Part shown: positions 9,503-18,548 of the stretch, piece by piece | Layout of the letters: each line of letters starts with the position of its first letter | Numbering within the stretch: the stretch's first letter is position 1 | DNA from: Streptomyces dioscori | GTDB lineage: Bacteria; Actinomycetota; Actinomycetes; Streptomycetales; Streptomycetaceae | Reading direction: 5' to 3' | DNA: 64,000 nt | Assembly: GCF_003024195.1 (NCBI RefSeq) | Contig: NZ_KZ679052.1 | Coordinates: forward strand, 124,001-188,000 | The notes under the pieces: model-generated | The model's input: only the letters and a program-made list of their open reading frames with translations | What the model was told of the DNA's origin: nothing | Database searches by the model: none | Made by a program: the position numbers and the translations under genes

Positions 9503-10471
9503 ATGGAAGCGGGGACGGAAACAGAGGGCGAAGCCGTCGGCGTGCGGCGGTTCTGGGAAGGCCTCGGGCTTCTCGGGCTCGTCGACGTCCACACCCACTT
9601 CATGCCCGAGTCCGTACTGAAGAAGGTCTGGGCCTACTTCGACGCGCTCGGGCCGCTCACCGGCGGTGTCGAGTGGCCCATCACCTACCGCGCCGAGGAG
9701 GACGAACGGGTCGGGATGCTGCGGGAGTTCGGCGTGCGTGCCTTCACCGCCATGCTCTACCCGCACAAGCCGGGCATGGCCGAGTGGCTGAACCAGTGGG
9801 CCGTCGACTTCGCCCGCCGGACCCCCGACTGCCTCCACACGGCGACGCTGTTCCCGGAGCAGGGCGTGGCGGAGTACGTGCGCAGGGCGCTGGACGACGG
9901 GGCGCGGGTCTTCAAGGCGCACGTCCAGGTGGGGGCGTACGACCCCGCCGACGCGCTTCTCGATCCGGCCTGGGGGCTGCTCGCCGAGGCGGGGACCCCT
10001 GTCGTGATCCACTGCGGATCCGGGCCCTCGCCCGGCAAGCACACCGGCCCCGGGCCGGTCGGGCAGGTGCTCGCGCGGCATCCGCGGCTGCGGCTGGTGA
10101 TCGCGCACATGGGGATGCCGGAGTACGAGGACTTCCTCGACCTCGCCGAGCGGTTCGGGGAGGTGCGGCTGGACACGACGATGGCGTTCACGGACTTCAG
10201 CGAGGAGTTCGCACCGTTCCCCCGGCGCGCGCTCCCCCGCCTTGCCGGACCGCCCCGCCCCGACGGACCGCCCCGCCCCGACGGCCTGCGCCGTCACGCG
10301 GATCTCCCTCGCCTCGCCGGTCTCGGTGACCGGATTCTGCTCGGGACCGACTTCCCCAACATCCCCTACCCGTACGAGCATCAGCTGCGGGCGCTGGAGC
10401 GGCTCGGGCTCGGGGAGGACTGGCTGCGCGCGGTCTGTCACGACAACGGGGCACGGCTGTTCGGGCTGTGA
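9503..10471 (+). CDS. Amidohydrolase-2 family metal-dependent hydrolase
   Basis: 322 residues. The frame is open for another 107 codons upstream, but that part is repetitive and overlaps the previous gene; ATG 9503 is the first start before the conserved DVHTH metal-binding motif. Further hallmarks are HCGSG, the IAHMG histidine motif and the C-terminal LLGTDFP aspartate. The fold is a TIM barrel that binds one zinc or manganese ion and hydrolyses or decarboxylates small substrates. An insertion near residues 240-260 contains a repeated PPRPDG unit. Substrate not predictable; the gene has no obvious operon partner. Confidence 0.8.
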   Translation: MEAGTETEGEAVGVRRFWEGLGLLGLVDVHTHFMPESVLKKVWAYFDALGPLTGGVEWPITYRAEEDERVGMLREFGVRAFTAMLYPHKPGMAEWLNQWAVDFARRTPDCLHTATLFPEQGVAEYVRRALDDGARVFKAHVQVGAYDPADALLDPAWGLLAEAGTPVVIHCGSGPSPGKHTGPGPVGQVLARHPRLRLVIAHMGMPEYEDFLDLAERFGEVRLDTTMAFTDFSEEFAPFPRRALPRLAGPPRPDGPPRPDGLRRHADLPRLAGLGDRILLGTDFPNIPYPYEHQLRALERLGLGEDWLRAVCHDNGARLFGL

Positions 10472-10480
10472 GCGCCGGAC

Positions 10481-10580
10481 CCGCCCGTACGAGGCCGGAC
10501 CTGCCCGTACGAGGCCGGACCTGCCCGTACGAGGCCGGACCTGCCCGTACGAAGCCGGGCCCGCCCGCACGAGCACCGGA
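10481..10580. repeat. 20-bp tandem repeat, about 4.5 copies
   Basis: The unit CTGCCCGTACGAGGCCGGAC recurs head to tail right after the amidohydrolase stop; the last copies diverge. No coding or hairpin role is evident. Confidence 0.9.
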
Positions 10581-10641
10581 CCCGCTCGTCTCGTACCGGG
10601 TCCGAGAGGTTCCCCAGTGTTCCCTGAGAGACGGCTGTGTG

Positions 10642-10659
10642 TTTCTCAGGGTATTCACA
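10642..10659 (+). promoter_or_regulatory. Candidate response-regulator site upstream of the two-component operon
   Basis: TTTCTCA and ATTCACA half sites occur 11 bp apart, the spacing of OmpR-type direct repeats, about 50-65 bp before the regulator start. A closely similar arrangement is found at 13040-13058 before the glycosyltransferase genes. Autoregulation is an inference. Confidence 0.4.
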
Positions 10660-10705
10660 GGTTCCCGAAAGGGTGCTCTCAGGGCGGCCCACCAATGTGT
10701 TGGCT

Positions 10706-11446
10706 ATGACCACGACCTCGCCCCAGGGGCGCACCGAACTGCTGAGGCCGGACGGGAGCCCCGTCCGCGTGCTTGTCGTGGACGACGAGCTGTCGATCAC
10801 CGAGCTGCTGTCCATGGCCCTTCGCTACGAAGGGTGGCAGATCCGCAGCGCGGCCGACGGAACCGGTGCGGTGCAGACCGCCCGTGAGTTCCGGCCCGAC
10901 GCCGTCGTTCTCGACATGATGCTGCCCGACATGGACGGTCTCGCCGTCCTCGGCCGGCTGCGCCGGGAGCTGCCCGACGTGCCCGTTCTCTTCCTGACCG
11001 CGAAGGACGCGGTCGAGGACCGGATCGCGGGGCTGACGGCCGGCGGCGACGACTACGTCACCAAGCCCTTCAGCCTGGAGGAGGTCGTGGCCCGGCTGCG
11101 CGGTCTCATCCGCCGTTCCGGCGCCGCCGACCGCCGTTCCGACTCGGTGCTCGTCGTCGGTGACCTCACCCTGGACGAGGACAGCCACGAGGTGTCGCGC
11201 GCCGGTGACGGCATCCACCTCACCGCGACCGAGTTCGAGTTGCTGCGGTTCCTGATGCGCAATCCGCGCCGGGTGCTCAGCAAGGCGCAGATACTCGACC
11301 GCGTGTGGTCGTACGACTTCGGCGGCCAGGCCAACGTCGTCGAGCTCTACATCTCGTATCTGCGCCGCAAGATAGACGCCGGCCGTGAGCCGATGATCCA
11401 CACCCGGCGCGGCGCCGGTTACCTGATCAAGCCCGCGACGTCGTGA
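10706..11446 (+). CDS. OmpR-family response regulator
   Basis: 246 residues from ATG 10706. The receiver domain occupies about residues 19-135 with VDDE, phospho-acceptor Asp in VVLDMMLPDMDG, the FLTAKD threonine position and the TKPF lysine. A winged-helix DNA-binding domain follows (about 150-243: LTATEFELLRFLMRNPRRVLSK... YISYLRRKI... HTRRGAGYL). Its stop overlaps the GTG start of the sensor kinase, so the two are translationally coupled. The downstream glycosyltransferases, which have similar repeats in front of them, are plausible targets. Confidence 0.92.
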   Translation: MTTTSPQGRTELLRPDGSPVRVLVVDDELSITELLSMALRYEGWQIRSAADGTGAVQTAREFRPDAVVLDMMLPDMDGLAVLGRLRRELPDVPVLFLTAKDAVEDRIAGLTAGGDDYVTKPFSLEEVVARLRGLIRRSGAADRRSDSVLVVGDLTLDEDSHEVSRAGDGIHLTATEFELLRFLMRNPRRVLSKAQILDRVWSYDFGGQANVVELYISYLRRKIDAGREPMIHTRRGAGYLIKPATS

Positions 11447-13113
11447 GCGGGCGGCGACGGCCGCGTACGCAGCGGCGCCGACCGTCCGGGGCCCCGCGCA
11501 CGCTGCGGCGCCGGCAGCCTCGGACCCTGCGGACGCGGCTCGTCGTCTCGGCGGTCGTGCTGATCGCGGTGGTGTGCGCGGTGATCGGCACGGTGACCAC
11601 GATCGCGCTCCGCTCGCACCTGTACGAGCAGCTCGACGACACGCTCAAGGACGCCACCATGAGGGCGGCGGGACCGCTGAAGCCCGGTGGGGTCCAGCCC
11701 GATCCCGACGGCGACGGCAGCGGTGGCGGCGACAACGGGAAACCGGAGAAGTCGCTGTCGGAGTTCGTCAAGCAGGGCCCGCAGCCCAGCGGCACGGTCG
11801 CAGCGGAGGTGACCGGCGGCAGCATCACCGAGGCACAGGTCGGCAAGAAGACCAAGACCGACGAGGGGATACCGGACCTCGACGCCGACTCCCTCACCGC
11901 GGCACAGACCGCCGCCCTCGCGGGCGTGCCGCAGGACGGGCGCCCGCACACGGTCACCCTGCCCGGCCTCGGCGAGTACCACGTCCAGTTCCAGACCGGT
12001 GACAACGGCTCGTTCTACGTGGGCGTGCCCACCGAGGACGTCACCAACACGCTCAACACCCTGATCCTCGTCGAGGTCAGCGTCACGGTCGCCGGCCTGA
12101 TCGCCGCCTCCTTCGCCGGGGCGACCATCGTGACCGTCGCCCTGCGCCCCCTCCGCAAGGTCGCCTCCACCGCCACCCGCGTCTCCGAACTGCCGCTGCA
12201 CACCGGCGAGGTGACCCTCAACGAACGGGTCGCCGAGTCCGAGACCGATCCGCACACCGAGGTCGGGCAGGTCGGGGCCGCGCTCAACCGCATGCTCGAC
12301 CACGTCCAGGGCGCGCTGCACGCGCGCCAGGAGAGCGAGACCCGCGTACGGCAGTTCGTGGCGGACGCCAGCCATGAGCTGCGTACCCCTCTCGCGTCCA
12401 TCCGCGGATACGCCGAGCTGACCAGACGCGGACGCGAGGAGACCGGGCCCGACACCCGGCACGCGCTGGGCCGGATCGAGTCCGAGGCCGGGCGGATGAC
12501 GGGCCTCGTCGAGGACCTGCTGCTGCTCGCGCGCCTCGACGCGGGACGGCCGCTCAGTTACGAGCACACCGACCTTTCGCCGCTGGTCGTGGACGCCGTG
12601 AGCGACGCCCGCGCGGCCGGGCGCGAGCACAACTGGCGGCTGGAGCTGCCGGATGAACCCGCGCTGGTGCTGGCCGACGCGGCTCGCGTCCAGCAGGTCA
12701 TGGTGAACCTGTTCGCGAACGCGCGTACCCACACACCACCGGGCACGACCGTGACCGCCCGCGTGCGCCGCCAGGGATCCTGGGTGTGCGTGGACGTCCA
12801 GGACAACGGGCAGGGCATTCCGCCGGACCTGCTTCCGCATGTCTTCGAACGGTTCGCGCGTGGCGACTCCTCGCGCTCGCGCTCCTCCGGCTCGACCGGG
12901 CTGGGGCTCGCCATCGTGCAGGCCGTCGCGGCCGCGCACGGCGGTGCGGTGACCGTCGACAGCGTCCCCGGACACACCGTCTTCACGGTGCACCTGCCCG
13001 CGCCGGCCCCGCAGGCGCCCCATTCTCATGAGGCGTTCATTTCTCAAACAAATTCACAACCGTACTCACAGGCACACCACAGCGCGACCACATGGGTGCA
13101 ACAGGGCGCTTGA
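11443..13113 (+). CDS. Sensor histidine kinase
   Basis: 556 residues; GTG start overlaps the regulator stop (GTGA). An Arg-rich N-terminus precedes a first membrane segment (about 33-52), an extracytoplasmic domain to about 200, a second segment (about 206-230), HAMP, then HisKA with SHELRTPL and a HATPase with NLFANA, DNGQGIP and GSTGLGLAIV. This is a complete kinase of the EnvZ/BaeS type. The last 30 residues are a low-GC, Ser/Gln/His-rich tail whose DNA appears to double as the control region of the next operon. Confidence 0.92.
   Translation: MSGRRRPRTQRRRPSGAPRTLRRRQPRTLRTRLVVSAVVLIAVVCAVIGTVTTIALRSHLYEQLDDTLKDATMRAAGPLKPGGVQPDPDGDGSGGGDNGKPEKSLSEFVKQGPQPSGTVAAEVTGGSITEAQVGKKTKTDEGIPDLDADSLTAAQTAALAGVPQDGRPHTVTLPGLGEYHVQFQTGDNGSFYVGVPTEDVTNTLNTLILVEVSVTVAGLIAASFAGATIVTVALRPLRKVASTATRVSELPLHTGEVTLNERVAESETDPHTEVGQVGAALNRMLDHVQGALHARQESETRVRQFVADASHELRTPLASIRGYAELTRRGREETGPDTRHALGRIESEAGRMTGLVEDLLLLARLDAGRPLSYEHTDLSPLVVDAVSDARAAGREHNWRLELPDEPALVLADAARVQQVMVNLFANARTHTPPGTTVTARVRRQGSWVCVDVQDNGQGIPPDLLPHVFERFARGDSSRSRSSGSTGLGLAIVQAVAAAHGGAVTVDSVPGHTVFTVHLPAPAPQAPHSHEAFISQTNSQPYSQAHHSATTWVQQGA
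13023..13070 (+). promoter_or_regulatory. AT-richer direct-repeat cluster inside the kinase 3' end
   Basis: TTCTCA (13023), TTCATT (13036), TTCTCA (13041), TTCACA (13053) and ACTCACA (13064) lie at 11-13 bp steps in a stretch that is clearly poorer in GC than its surroundings. This matches the pair of half sites upstream of the response regulator and precedes the glycosyltransferase start by 60-100 bp. Confidence 0.4.
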
Positions 13114-13127
13114 CGACAGTCGTTGTC

Positions 13128-14603
13128 ATGCGAACCGAACCTTCTCCCGGCAACCTGCCGGCGCGGGAGCACCTCCCGGCCGGAAATGCCGGTACGCCTG
13201 TCCTGGACGTAGTGATCCCCGTCTACAACGAGGAGAAGGACCTCCAGCCGTGTGTGCTCAGACTCCACGAGCACCTGTCCCGCACCTTCCCGTACGCGTT
13301 CCGCATCACCGTCGCGGACAACGCGTCCACGGACACCACTCCCCTGGTGGCGGCGCGGCTGGCGGCGGAGCTCCCCGAGGTCAGATCGTTCCGGCTGGAG
13401 CAGAAGGGCCGCGGCCGGGCGCTGCGGACCGTCTGGTCCGCCTCGGACGCCCCGGTCCTCGCCTACATGGACGTCGACCTCTCCACCGACCTGAACGCGC
13501 TGCTCCCGCTGGTCGCCCCGCTGATCTCCGGTCACTCGGACCTCGCGATCGGCTCGCGGCTCGCCCGTAGCTCGCGGGTGGTGCGGGGCGCCAAGCGGGA
13601 GTTCATCTCCCGTACGTACAACCTGATCCTGCGGGGGTCGCTGCAGGCCCGGTTCTCCGACGCGCAGTGCGGCTTCAAGGCGATCCGGCGCGATGTCGCG
13701 CAGGTGCTGCTGCCGCTCGTCGAGGACACCGGCTGGTTCTTCGACACCGAGATGCTGGTCCTCGCCGAACGGGCCGGGCTGCGCATCCACGAGGTGCCGG
13801 TTGACTGGGTCGACGACCCGGACTCGACCGTGCACATCGTGAAGACCGCGACCGACGACCTCAAGGGCGTGTGGCGTGTGGGACGCGCCCTCGCCACCGG
13901 CTCACTGGCGCTCGACCGCCTCGCCCGGCCGTTCGGGGACGACCCGCGCGAGAGCGAGATCAGCGGCGTACCGAAGGGCCTGGCCCGCCAGCTCGTCGGA
14001 TTCTGCGTCGTGGGCGCCCTGTCCACGCTGTTCTACCTGGTGCTCTACAGCGGCTTCCGTACGTTCTCGGGTTCGCAGATCGCCAACGCGCTCGCCCTGC
14101 TCGTCTCGGCGGTCGCCAACACCGCCGCCAACCGGCGCCTGACCTTCGGCGTACGGGGCAAGGGCGGCGCGGTCCGCCACCAGGCGCAGGGCCTGGTCGT
14201 CTTCGCCATCGGACTCGCCCTCACCAGCGGCTCGCTCGCCGCCCTGAACGCGGCGACGACCGAGCCGGCGCACGCCACCGAACTCGCGGTGCTGGTCGTC
14301 GCCAACCTCGCGGCGACCGTGCTGCGCTTCCTGCTCTTCCGGGCCTGGGTGTTCCCGGACCGGCACGACACGTCACCGTCGACCGTCGTCGCCTCCCACA
14401 CGCCCGCCATGCCGACCGCGCCGCCGACCGTGCCGACCGGACCCGCGTCCCCCGTCTACGCGACGGCGCCGCGGTCCCCGTACGGCACGCAGTCCCTGTA
14501 CGGCGCGGCCGACGCTCCGCACGACCACCAGACCTGGGGGGACCCGACGATGCAGCTGCAGCCGGTGCGCCCGAACGATCACGATCCGAGGGACCCGCGA
14601 TGA
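13128..14603 (+). CDS. Polyprenol-phosphate-type glycosyltransferase (GT2) fused to GtrA membrane domain
   Basis: 491 residues from ATG 13128. Residues about 27-265 form a GT-A catalytic domain of the dolichyl-phosphate mannose synthase type (VVIPVYNEE, ADNASTD, YMDVDLSTDL as the DxD, IGSRLAR, DAQCGFKA). Residues about 285-410 are a GtrA-like domain with four membrane segments and the typical NRRLTF motif. A Pro/Ser/Tyr-rich tail of about 70 residues follows. Likely role is to load a sugar onto a lipid carrier and pass it to the membrane transferase encoded next, whose ATG overlaps this stop. Confidence 0.88.
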   Translation: MRTEPSPGNLPAREHLPAGNAGTPVLDVVIPVYNEEKDLQPCVLRLHEHLSRTFPYAFRITVADNASTDTTPLVAARLAAELPEVRSFRLEQKGRGRALRTVWSASDAPVLAYMDVDLSTDLNALLPLVAPLISGHSDLAIGSRLARSSRVVRGAKREFISRTYNLILRGSLQARFSDAQCGFKAIRRDVAQVLLPLVEDTGWFFDTEMLVLAERAGLRIHEVPVDWVDDPDSTVHIVKTATDDLKGVWRVGRALATGSLALDRLARPFGDDPRESEISGVPKGLARQLVGFCVVGALSTLFYLVLYSGFRTFSGSQIANALALLVSAVANTAANRRLTFGVRGKGGAVRHQAQGLVVFAIGLALTSGSLAALNAATTEPAHATELAVLVVANLAATVLRFLLFRAWVFPDRHDTSPSTVVASHTPAMPTAPPTVPTGPASPVYATAPRSPYGTQSLYGAADAPHDHQTWGDPTMQLQPVRPNDHDPRDPR

Positions 14604-16858
14604 CGACGACTCAGCACGAGCAGCCGGATACGGGGGCCGCCGACCCCGGTCGGAGGCCACCCGCATCGACGGCGGTACAGGAACCGGTCACTCCGGCGGA
14701 GCCGACCGCGCCGCCCGCCGCTCCCGAGGACGGCAGTCCCAAGCAGCCCTTCGCGCGCCGCCTGTGGCGCGGGCGGCCCGAGGACAACCGCTGGGTGCGC
14801 CCCGCGTTCCTCGGCGCGCTGCTGCTGATCGGCGCGCTCTACACCTGGAACCTCACGGCCTCCGGGTACGCCAACTCCTTCTACTCGGCGGCGGCCCAGG
14901 CCGGCAGCCAGTCCTGGAAGGCCTTCTTCTTCGGCTCGCTCGACTCGGCCAATGCCATCACCGTCGACAAGCCCCCGGCCTCCCTGTGGCCGATGGCCCT
15001 GTCGGTGCGGCTGTTCGGCCTGAACTCCTTCGCGATCCTGTTCCCGCAGGTCCTCATGGCCGTCGCCACGGCCGGAGTGCTGTACGGGGCCGTGCGCCGC
15101 CGGTTCACCCCCGCGGCCGGCTTCCTCACCATGGCGGTGTTCGCGCTCACGCCCGTCGCCGCGCTGATGTTCCGCTTCAACAACCCGGACGCGGCCCTCG
15201 CCCTCCTGATGGCCGTCACGGTCCACTGCGTCCTGCGCGCCATGGAGAAGGCCGAGACGAAGTGGCTGGTGTGGGCGGGTGCCGCCGTCGGTCTCGCCTT
15301 CCTGGTGAAGACCCTCCAGGCCTTCCTGATCCTGCCGCCCCTCGCGATCATCTATGCGGTCCTCGCGCCCACGACCGTGCGCAGGCGCATCGGTCAGGTG
15401 CTGCTCTCCGGCCTGGCGATGATCGTCGCGGGCGGCTGGTGGGTGGCCCTGGTCGAGCTGTGGCCGGCGTCCTCCCGACCGTACATCGGCGGCTCGCAGA
15501 ACAACTCGTTCCTCGAACTCACCTTCGGCTACAACGGACTCGGCCGCATCAACGGCGAGGAGACCGGCAGTGTCGGGGGCGGCGGAGGAGGCGGCGGCTG
15601 GGGCGAGACCGGCTGGGACCGGATGTTCAGCTCGTCCATCGGCGGTCAGATCTCCTGGCTGATCCCGGCCGCGCTGATCGTGCTCGCCGCCGGGATCGCG
15701 CTGACCTGGAAGACGAAGCGGACCGACATGGCCCGCGCCGCGTTCCTCGCCTGGGGCGGCTCGCTGCTGATCACCATGGTGGTCTTCAGCTTCATGCAGG
15801 GCATCTTCCACGAGTACTACACCGTGGCCCTCGCCCCGTACGTCGCCGCCGTGGTCGGTATGGGCGCGAGCGTGCTGTGGGAAGAGCGCGGCCGGATGTG
15901 GATCTCGCTCACCATGGCGGCCACCGCCACGGCCACCGCGGTCTGGGGTTACGTCCTCCTGAACCGCTCCTCCGACTACCTGCCCTGGCTCAAGTGGCTG
16001 GTCCTGGTCGGCGGGCTGGTCGCGGCACTCGGCCTGATCTTCATCGCGCGGCTGGGACGCAGGCTGTCCCTCGCGGTGGTCGGGCTCAGCTTCGTCGCGG
16101 CTCTCGCGGGCCCGACGGCGTACACGCTGACCACGCTGAACGAAGGCCACAGCGGCTCGATCGTCACGGCGGGGCCCTCGGTCTCCGGCGGTCGCGGCGG
16201 CCCCGGCGGCGGTGGCATGGGCGGCGGTCCCGGTGGCGGCGGTGGCGGTATGCCGGGCCAGAACCAGCAGGGCGGTACCGGTACCGGTCAGAACCAGCAG
16301 GGCGGCGGCATGGGCCAGCCTCCGACCGGCGGCTTCCCCGGTGGCGGCCAGCAGAACGGCAATGGCCAGACGGGGCAGAACGGCCAGAACGGTCAGAACG
16401 GCCGGACCCAGCCGGGAGGCGGTACCGCCGGCGGTACCGGTGACGGTGGCGGCATGGGCGGCGGAGGCGGTGGCGGTATGGGCGGTCTGCTCAACGGCGC
16501 GACCGTCAGCTCCGAGGCCAAGGCGCTCCTGGAGAAGAACTCCGGGGACTACACCTGGGTGGCGGCGGCCATCGGCGCGCAGAACGCGGCGAGCTACCAG
16601 CTCTCCACCGGCGACCCGGTGATGGCGATCGGCGGCTTCAACGGCAGCGACCCGTCGCCGACGCTGGCCCAGTTCAAGAAGTACGTGGCGGACGGGAAGA
16701 TCCACTACTTCATCTCGTCCGGCTCGATGGGCGGCGGTGGCGGCAGCGACAGCTCCGGCACCGGGACCCAGATCAGCGAGTGGGTGCAGAAGAACTTCAA
16801 GGAGGTGACGGTGGGTTCGTCCACCTTCTACGACCTGACGCAGGCCACGAGCAGCTGA
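14600..16858 (+). CDS. GT39-type membrane glycosyltransferase (ArnT/PMT-like)
   Basis: 752 residues, ATGA overlap with the preceding gene. After a Pro-rich cytoplasmic N-terminus the protein has about a dozen membrane segments. VDKPPASLW near residue 120 matches the conserved acidic/Pro motif of ArnT-like polyprenol-phosphate-sugar transferases, and MFRFNNPDA follows in the next loop. Gly-rich runs near 330 and about 530-630 (GGG, NGQNGQ repeats) flank the membrane core; the C-terminal 120 residues are a soluble extracytoplasmic domain. Together with the GT2-GtrA protein it probably decorates a cell-surface component, under control of the adjacent two-component pair. Confidence 0.85.
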   Translation: MTTTQHEQPDTGAADPGRRPPASTAVQEPVTPAEPTAPPAAPEDGSPKQPFARRLWRGRPEDNRWVRPAFLGALLLIGALYTWNLTASGYANSFYSAAAQAGSQSWKAFFFGSLDSANAITVDKPPASLWPMALSVRLFGLNSFAILFPQVLMAVATAGVLYGAVRRRFTPAAGFLTMAVFALTPVAALMFRFNNPDAALALLMAVTVHCVLRAMEKAETKWLVWAGAAVGLAFLVKTLQAFLILPPLAIIYAVLAPTTVRRRIGQVLLSGLAMIVAGGWWVALVELWPASSRPYIGGSQNNSFLELTFGYNGLGRINGEETGSVGGGGGGGGWGETGWDRMFSSSIGGQISWLIPAALIVLAAGIALTWKTKRTDMARAAFLAWGGSLLITMVVFSFMQGIFHEYYTVALAPYVAAVVGMGASVLWEERGRMWISLTMAATATATAVWGYVLLNRSSDYLPWLKWLVLVGGLVAALGLIFIARLGRRLSLAVVGLSFVAALAGPTAYTLTTLNEGHSGSIVTAGPSVSGGRGGPGGGGMGGGPGGGGGGMPGQNQQGGTGTGQNQQGGGMGQPPTGGFPGGGQQNGNGQTGQNGQNGQNGRTQPGGGTAGGTGDGGGMGGGGGGGMGGLLNGATVSSEAKALLEKNSGDYTWVAAAIGAQNAASYQLSTGDPVMAIGGFNGSDPSPTLAQFKKYVADGKIHYFISSGSMGGGGGSDSSGTGTQISEWVQKNFKEVTVGSSTFYDLTQATSS

Positions 16859-16877
16859 CGTACTTCACCAAAGGCGG

Positions 16878-16905
16878 TGGCCCGGGCGAACGAGCGCCCG
16901 GGCCA
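16878..16905 (+). terminator. Rho-independent terminator of the glycosyltransferase operon
   Basis: 11-bp stem TGGCCCGGGCG with its complement, 6-base loop, then TCTTTTCTGTTGTT. Confidence 0.9.
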
Positions 16906-16920
16906 TCTTTTCTGTTGTTG

Positions 16921-16950
16921 TACGCCGTATAGGGACTGTTCTACGGTGTA
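16921..16950. promoter_or_regulatory. Candidate TetR operator before MFS gene
   Basis: TACGCCGTA and TACGGTGTA form an inverted repeat with one mismatch and a 12-bp spacer, ending 4 bp before the MFS start codon. The site is placed to block transcription of the exporter; the cognate repressor is probably the TetR gene at 18549. Confidence 0.55.
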
Positions 16951-16954
16951 TGGC

Positions 16955-18466
16955 ATGCCCACTTTCCAAGGCCACCCCCAGCGGTGGCTGATCCTCGGTG
17001 TCATCTGCCTCGCCCAGCTCACCGTGCTGCTCGACAACACCGTGCTGAACGTCGCGATCCCCACCCTCACCGAGGAACTGGGCGCCGGCACCTCCGACAT
17101 CCAGTGGATGATCAACGCGTACTCGCTGGTGCAGTCGGGACTGCTGCTCAGCGCGGGCAGCGCGGCCGACGGTTACGGCCGTAAAAAGATGCTGGTCGCC
17201 GGTCTCGTGCTCTTCGGCATCGGCTCGCTGGTCGCCGGACTCGCCGACACCACCGGGCAGTTGATCGCCGCCCGCGCGGGCATGGGCGTCGGCGGCGCGC
17301 TGCTGCTCACCACGACGCTCGCCGTCGCGATGCAGATCTTCGCGCCCGACGAGCAGCCGAAGGCCATCGGCATCTGGAGCGCCGTCAACGCCCTCGGCTT
17401 CGCGACGGGACCCCTGCTCGGCGGGTTCATGCTCGACCACTACTGGTGGGGCGCGATCTTCCTCATCAACCTGCCCGTGGTGGCGCTGGCCCTCACCGCC
17501 GTGATCAGCCTCGTACCGGAGTCCAAGGCTGTATTTTTCCGGGGAGCAACCCCCGGACCCCCGGAGCGCGGCGACCGCCCCGACCTCCTCGGCGCCCTGC
17601 TCTCCACGATCGGCATGACCGCCCTCGTGTACGCGATCATCTCCGGCCCGGAACACGGCTGGACCTCCGCCCGCGTCCTCGGCACCGCCGCCCTGGCACT
17701 CGCCGTCCTGGCCTTCTTCGCCTACTGGGAGAGCCGGATCCCGTACCCGATGCTCGACCTGCACTTCTTCCGGGACCGGCGCTTCACCGGGGCCGTCGCC
17801 GGTGCCGTACTGATCACCTTCGGCATGGGCGGCGCGCTCTTCCTGCTGACCCAGCACCTCCAGTTCGTCCTCGGATACGGGCCCCTGGAGGCAGGTCTGC
17901 GGACCGCGCCGCTCGCCCTGACCGTGGTGGCCCTCAACTTCACCGGACTGTCGGCGAAGTTCACCGCGAAGCTCGGCACACCCGTCTCCATCGCCCTCGG
18001 CATGGTGCTGATGTCCGGCGGCCTGGTGTCGATCGCGACCCTCGCGTCGAACGGTTACGCCGGTACGCTGCTCGGCCTGCTGCTCATCGGCGCGGGCTGC
18101 GCGATAGCCAACCCCGCCATGGCGCACGCCATCATGAGCGCGATCCCGCCGGAGAAGGCGGGCGTGGGCGCGGGCATCAACGGCACGCTGGCCGAGTTCG
18201 GCAACGGCCTCGGCGTCGCCGTCCTCGGCGCGGTCCTCAACGCCCGCTTCGCCGCGCTGATCCCGTTCGCCGCGGCCTCGCTCCCGGCGACGCTCGCCAC
18301 GGCGGACTCGACGGACGAACGCGCGCGGATCACGGACGGGTTCGCGTCCGGCCTGGAGACCAGCCAGCTGGTGGGCGCGCTCGCCGTGCTCCTCGGCGGA
18401 CTGCTGGCCGCCGCGTTGCTTCGGCGGGCCGAGAGGGCAGACTCCGCGGTGGCGGTCCCGATGTGA
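16955..18466 (+). CDS. MFS drug exporter, DHA2/EmrB-QacA type
   Basis: 503 residues from ATG 16955, chosen because it precedes the first membrane helix (RWLILGVICLAQLTVLLDNTVLNVAIPTL) that contains the DHA2 D1 motif LDNTVVNVALP-like sequence. About 14 membrane segments; motif A-like sequence near AADGYGRKKML, motif C-like GxxxGPxLGG at TGPLLGG. Acts as proton-coupled efflux pump of small hydrophobic compounds in the cytoplasmic membrane. A TetR regulator follows 82 bp downstream on the same strand, and an inverted repeat overlaps the promoter. Confidence 0.88.
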   Translation: MPTFQGHPQRWLILGVICLAQLTVLLDNTVLNVAIPTLTEELGAGTSDIQWMINAYSLVQSGLLLSAGSAADGYGRKKMLVAGLVLFGIGSLVAGLADTTGQLIAARAGMGVGGALLLTTTLAVAMQIFAPDEQPKAIGIWSAVNALGFATGPLLGGFMLDHYWWGAIFLINLPVVALALTAVISLVPESKAVFFRGATPGPPERGDRPDLLGALLSTIGMTALVYAIISGPEHGWTSARVLGTAALALAVLAFFAYWESRIPYPMLDLHFFRDRRFTGAVAGAVLITFGMGGALFLLTQHLQFVLGYGPLEAGLRTAPLALTVVALNFTGLSAKFTAKLGTPVSIALGMVLMSGGLVSIATLASNGYAGTLLGLLLIGAGCAIANPAMAHAIMSAIPPEKAGVGAGINGTLAEFGNGLGVAVLGAVLNARFAALIPFAAASLPATLATADSTDERARITDGFASGLETSQLVGALAVLLGGLLAAALLRRAERADSAVAVPM

Positions 18467-18548
18467 GGCCGCCCGGTGGGTAGCAGGGCCGGGGCGGACC
18501 TCGATGGTCCGAGGCGTCCCGGTACGGAAGTGTCGAGGAAGGTGCGCC

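Noticed and set aside
10481..10580. CRISPR-like array
   Set aside because: 20-bp units are directly tandem with no spacers and no cas genes are in the window; the same holds for the arrays at 19371, 48054 and 63175.
14579..16705. A 708-codon leftward open frame
   Set aside because: Antisense to the GT39 transferase; no recognisable domain.
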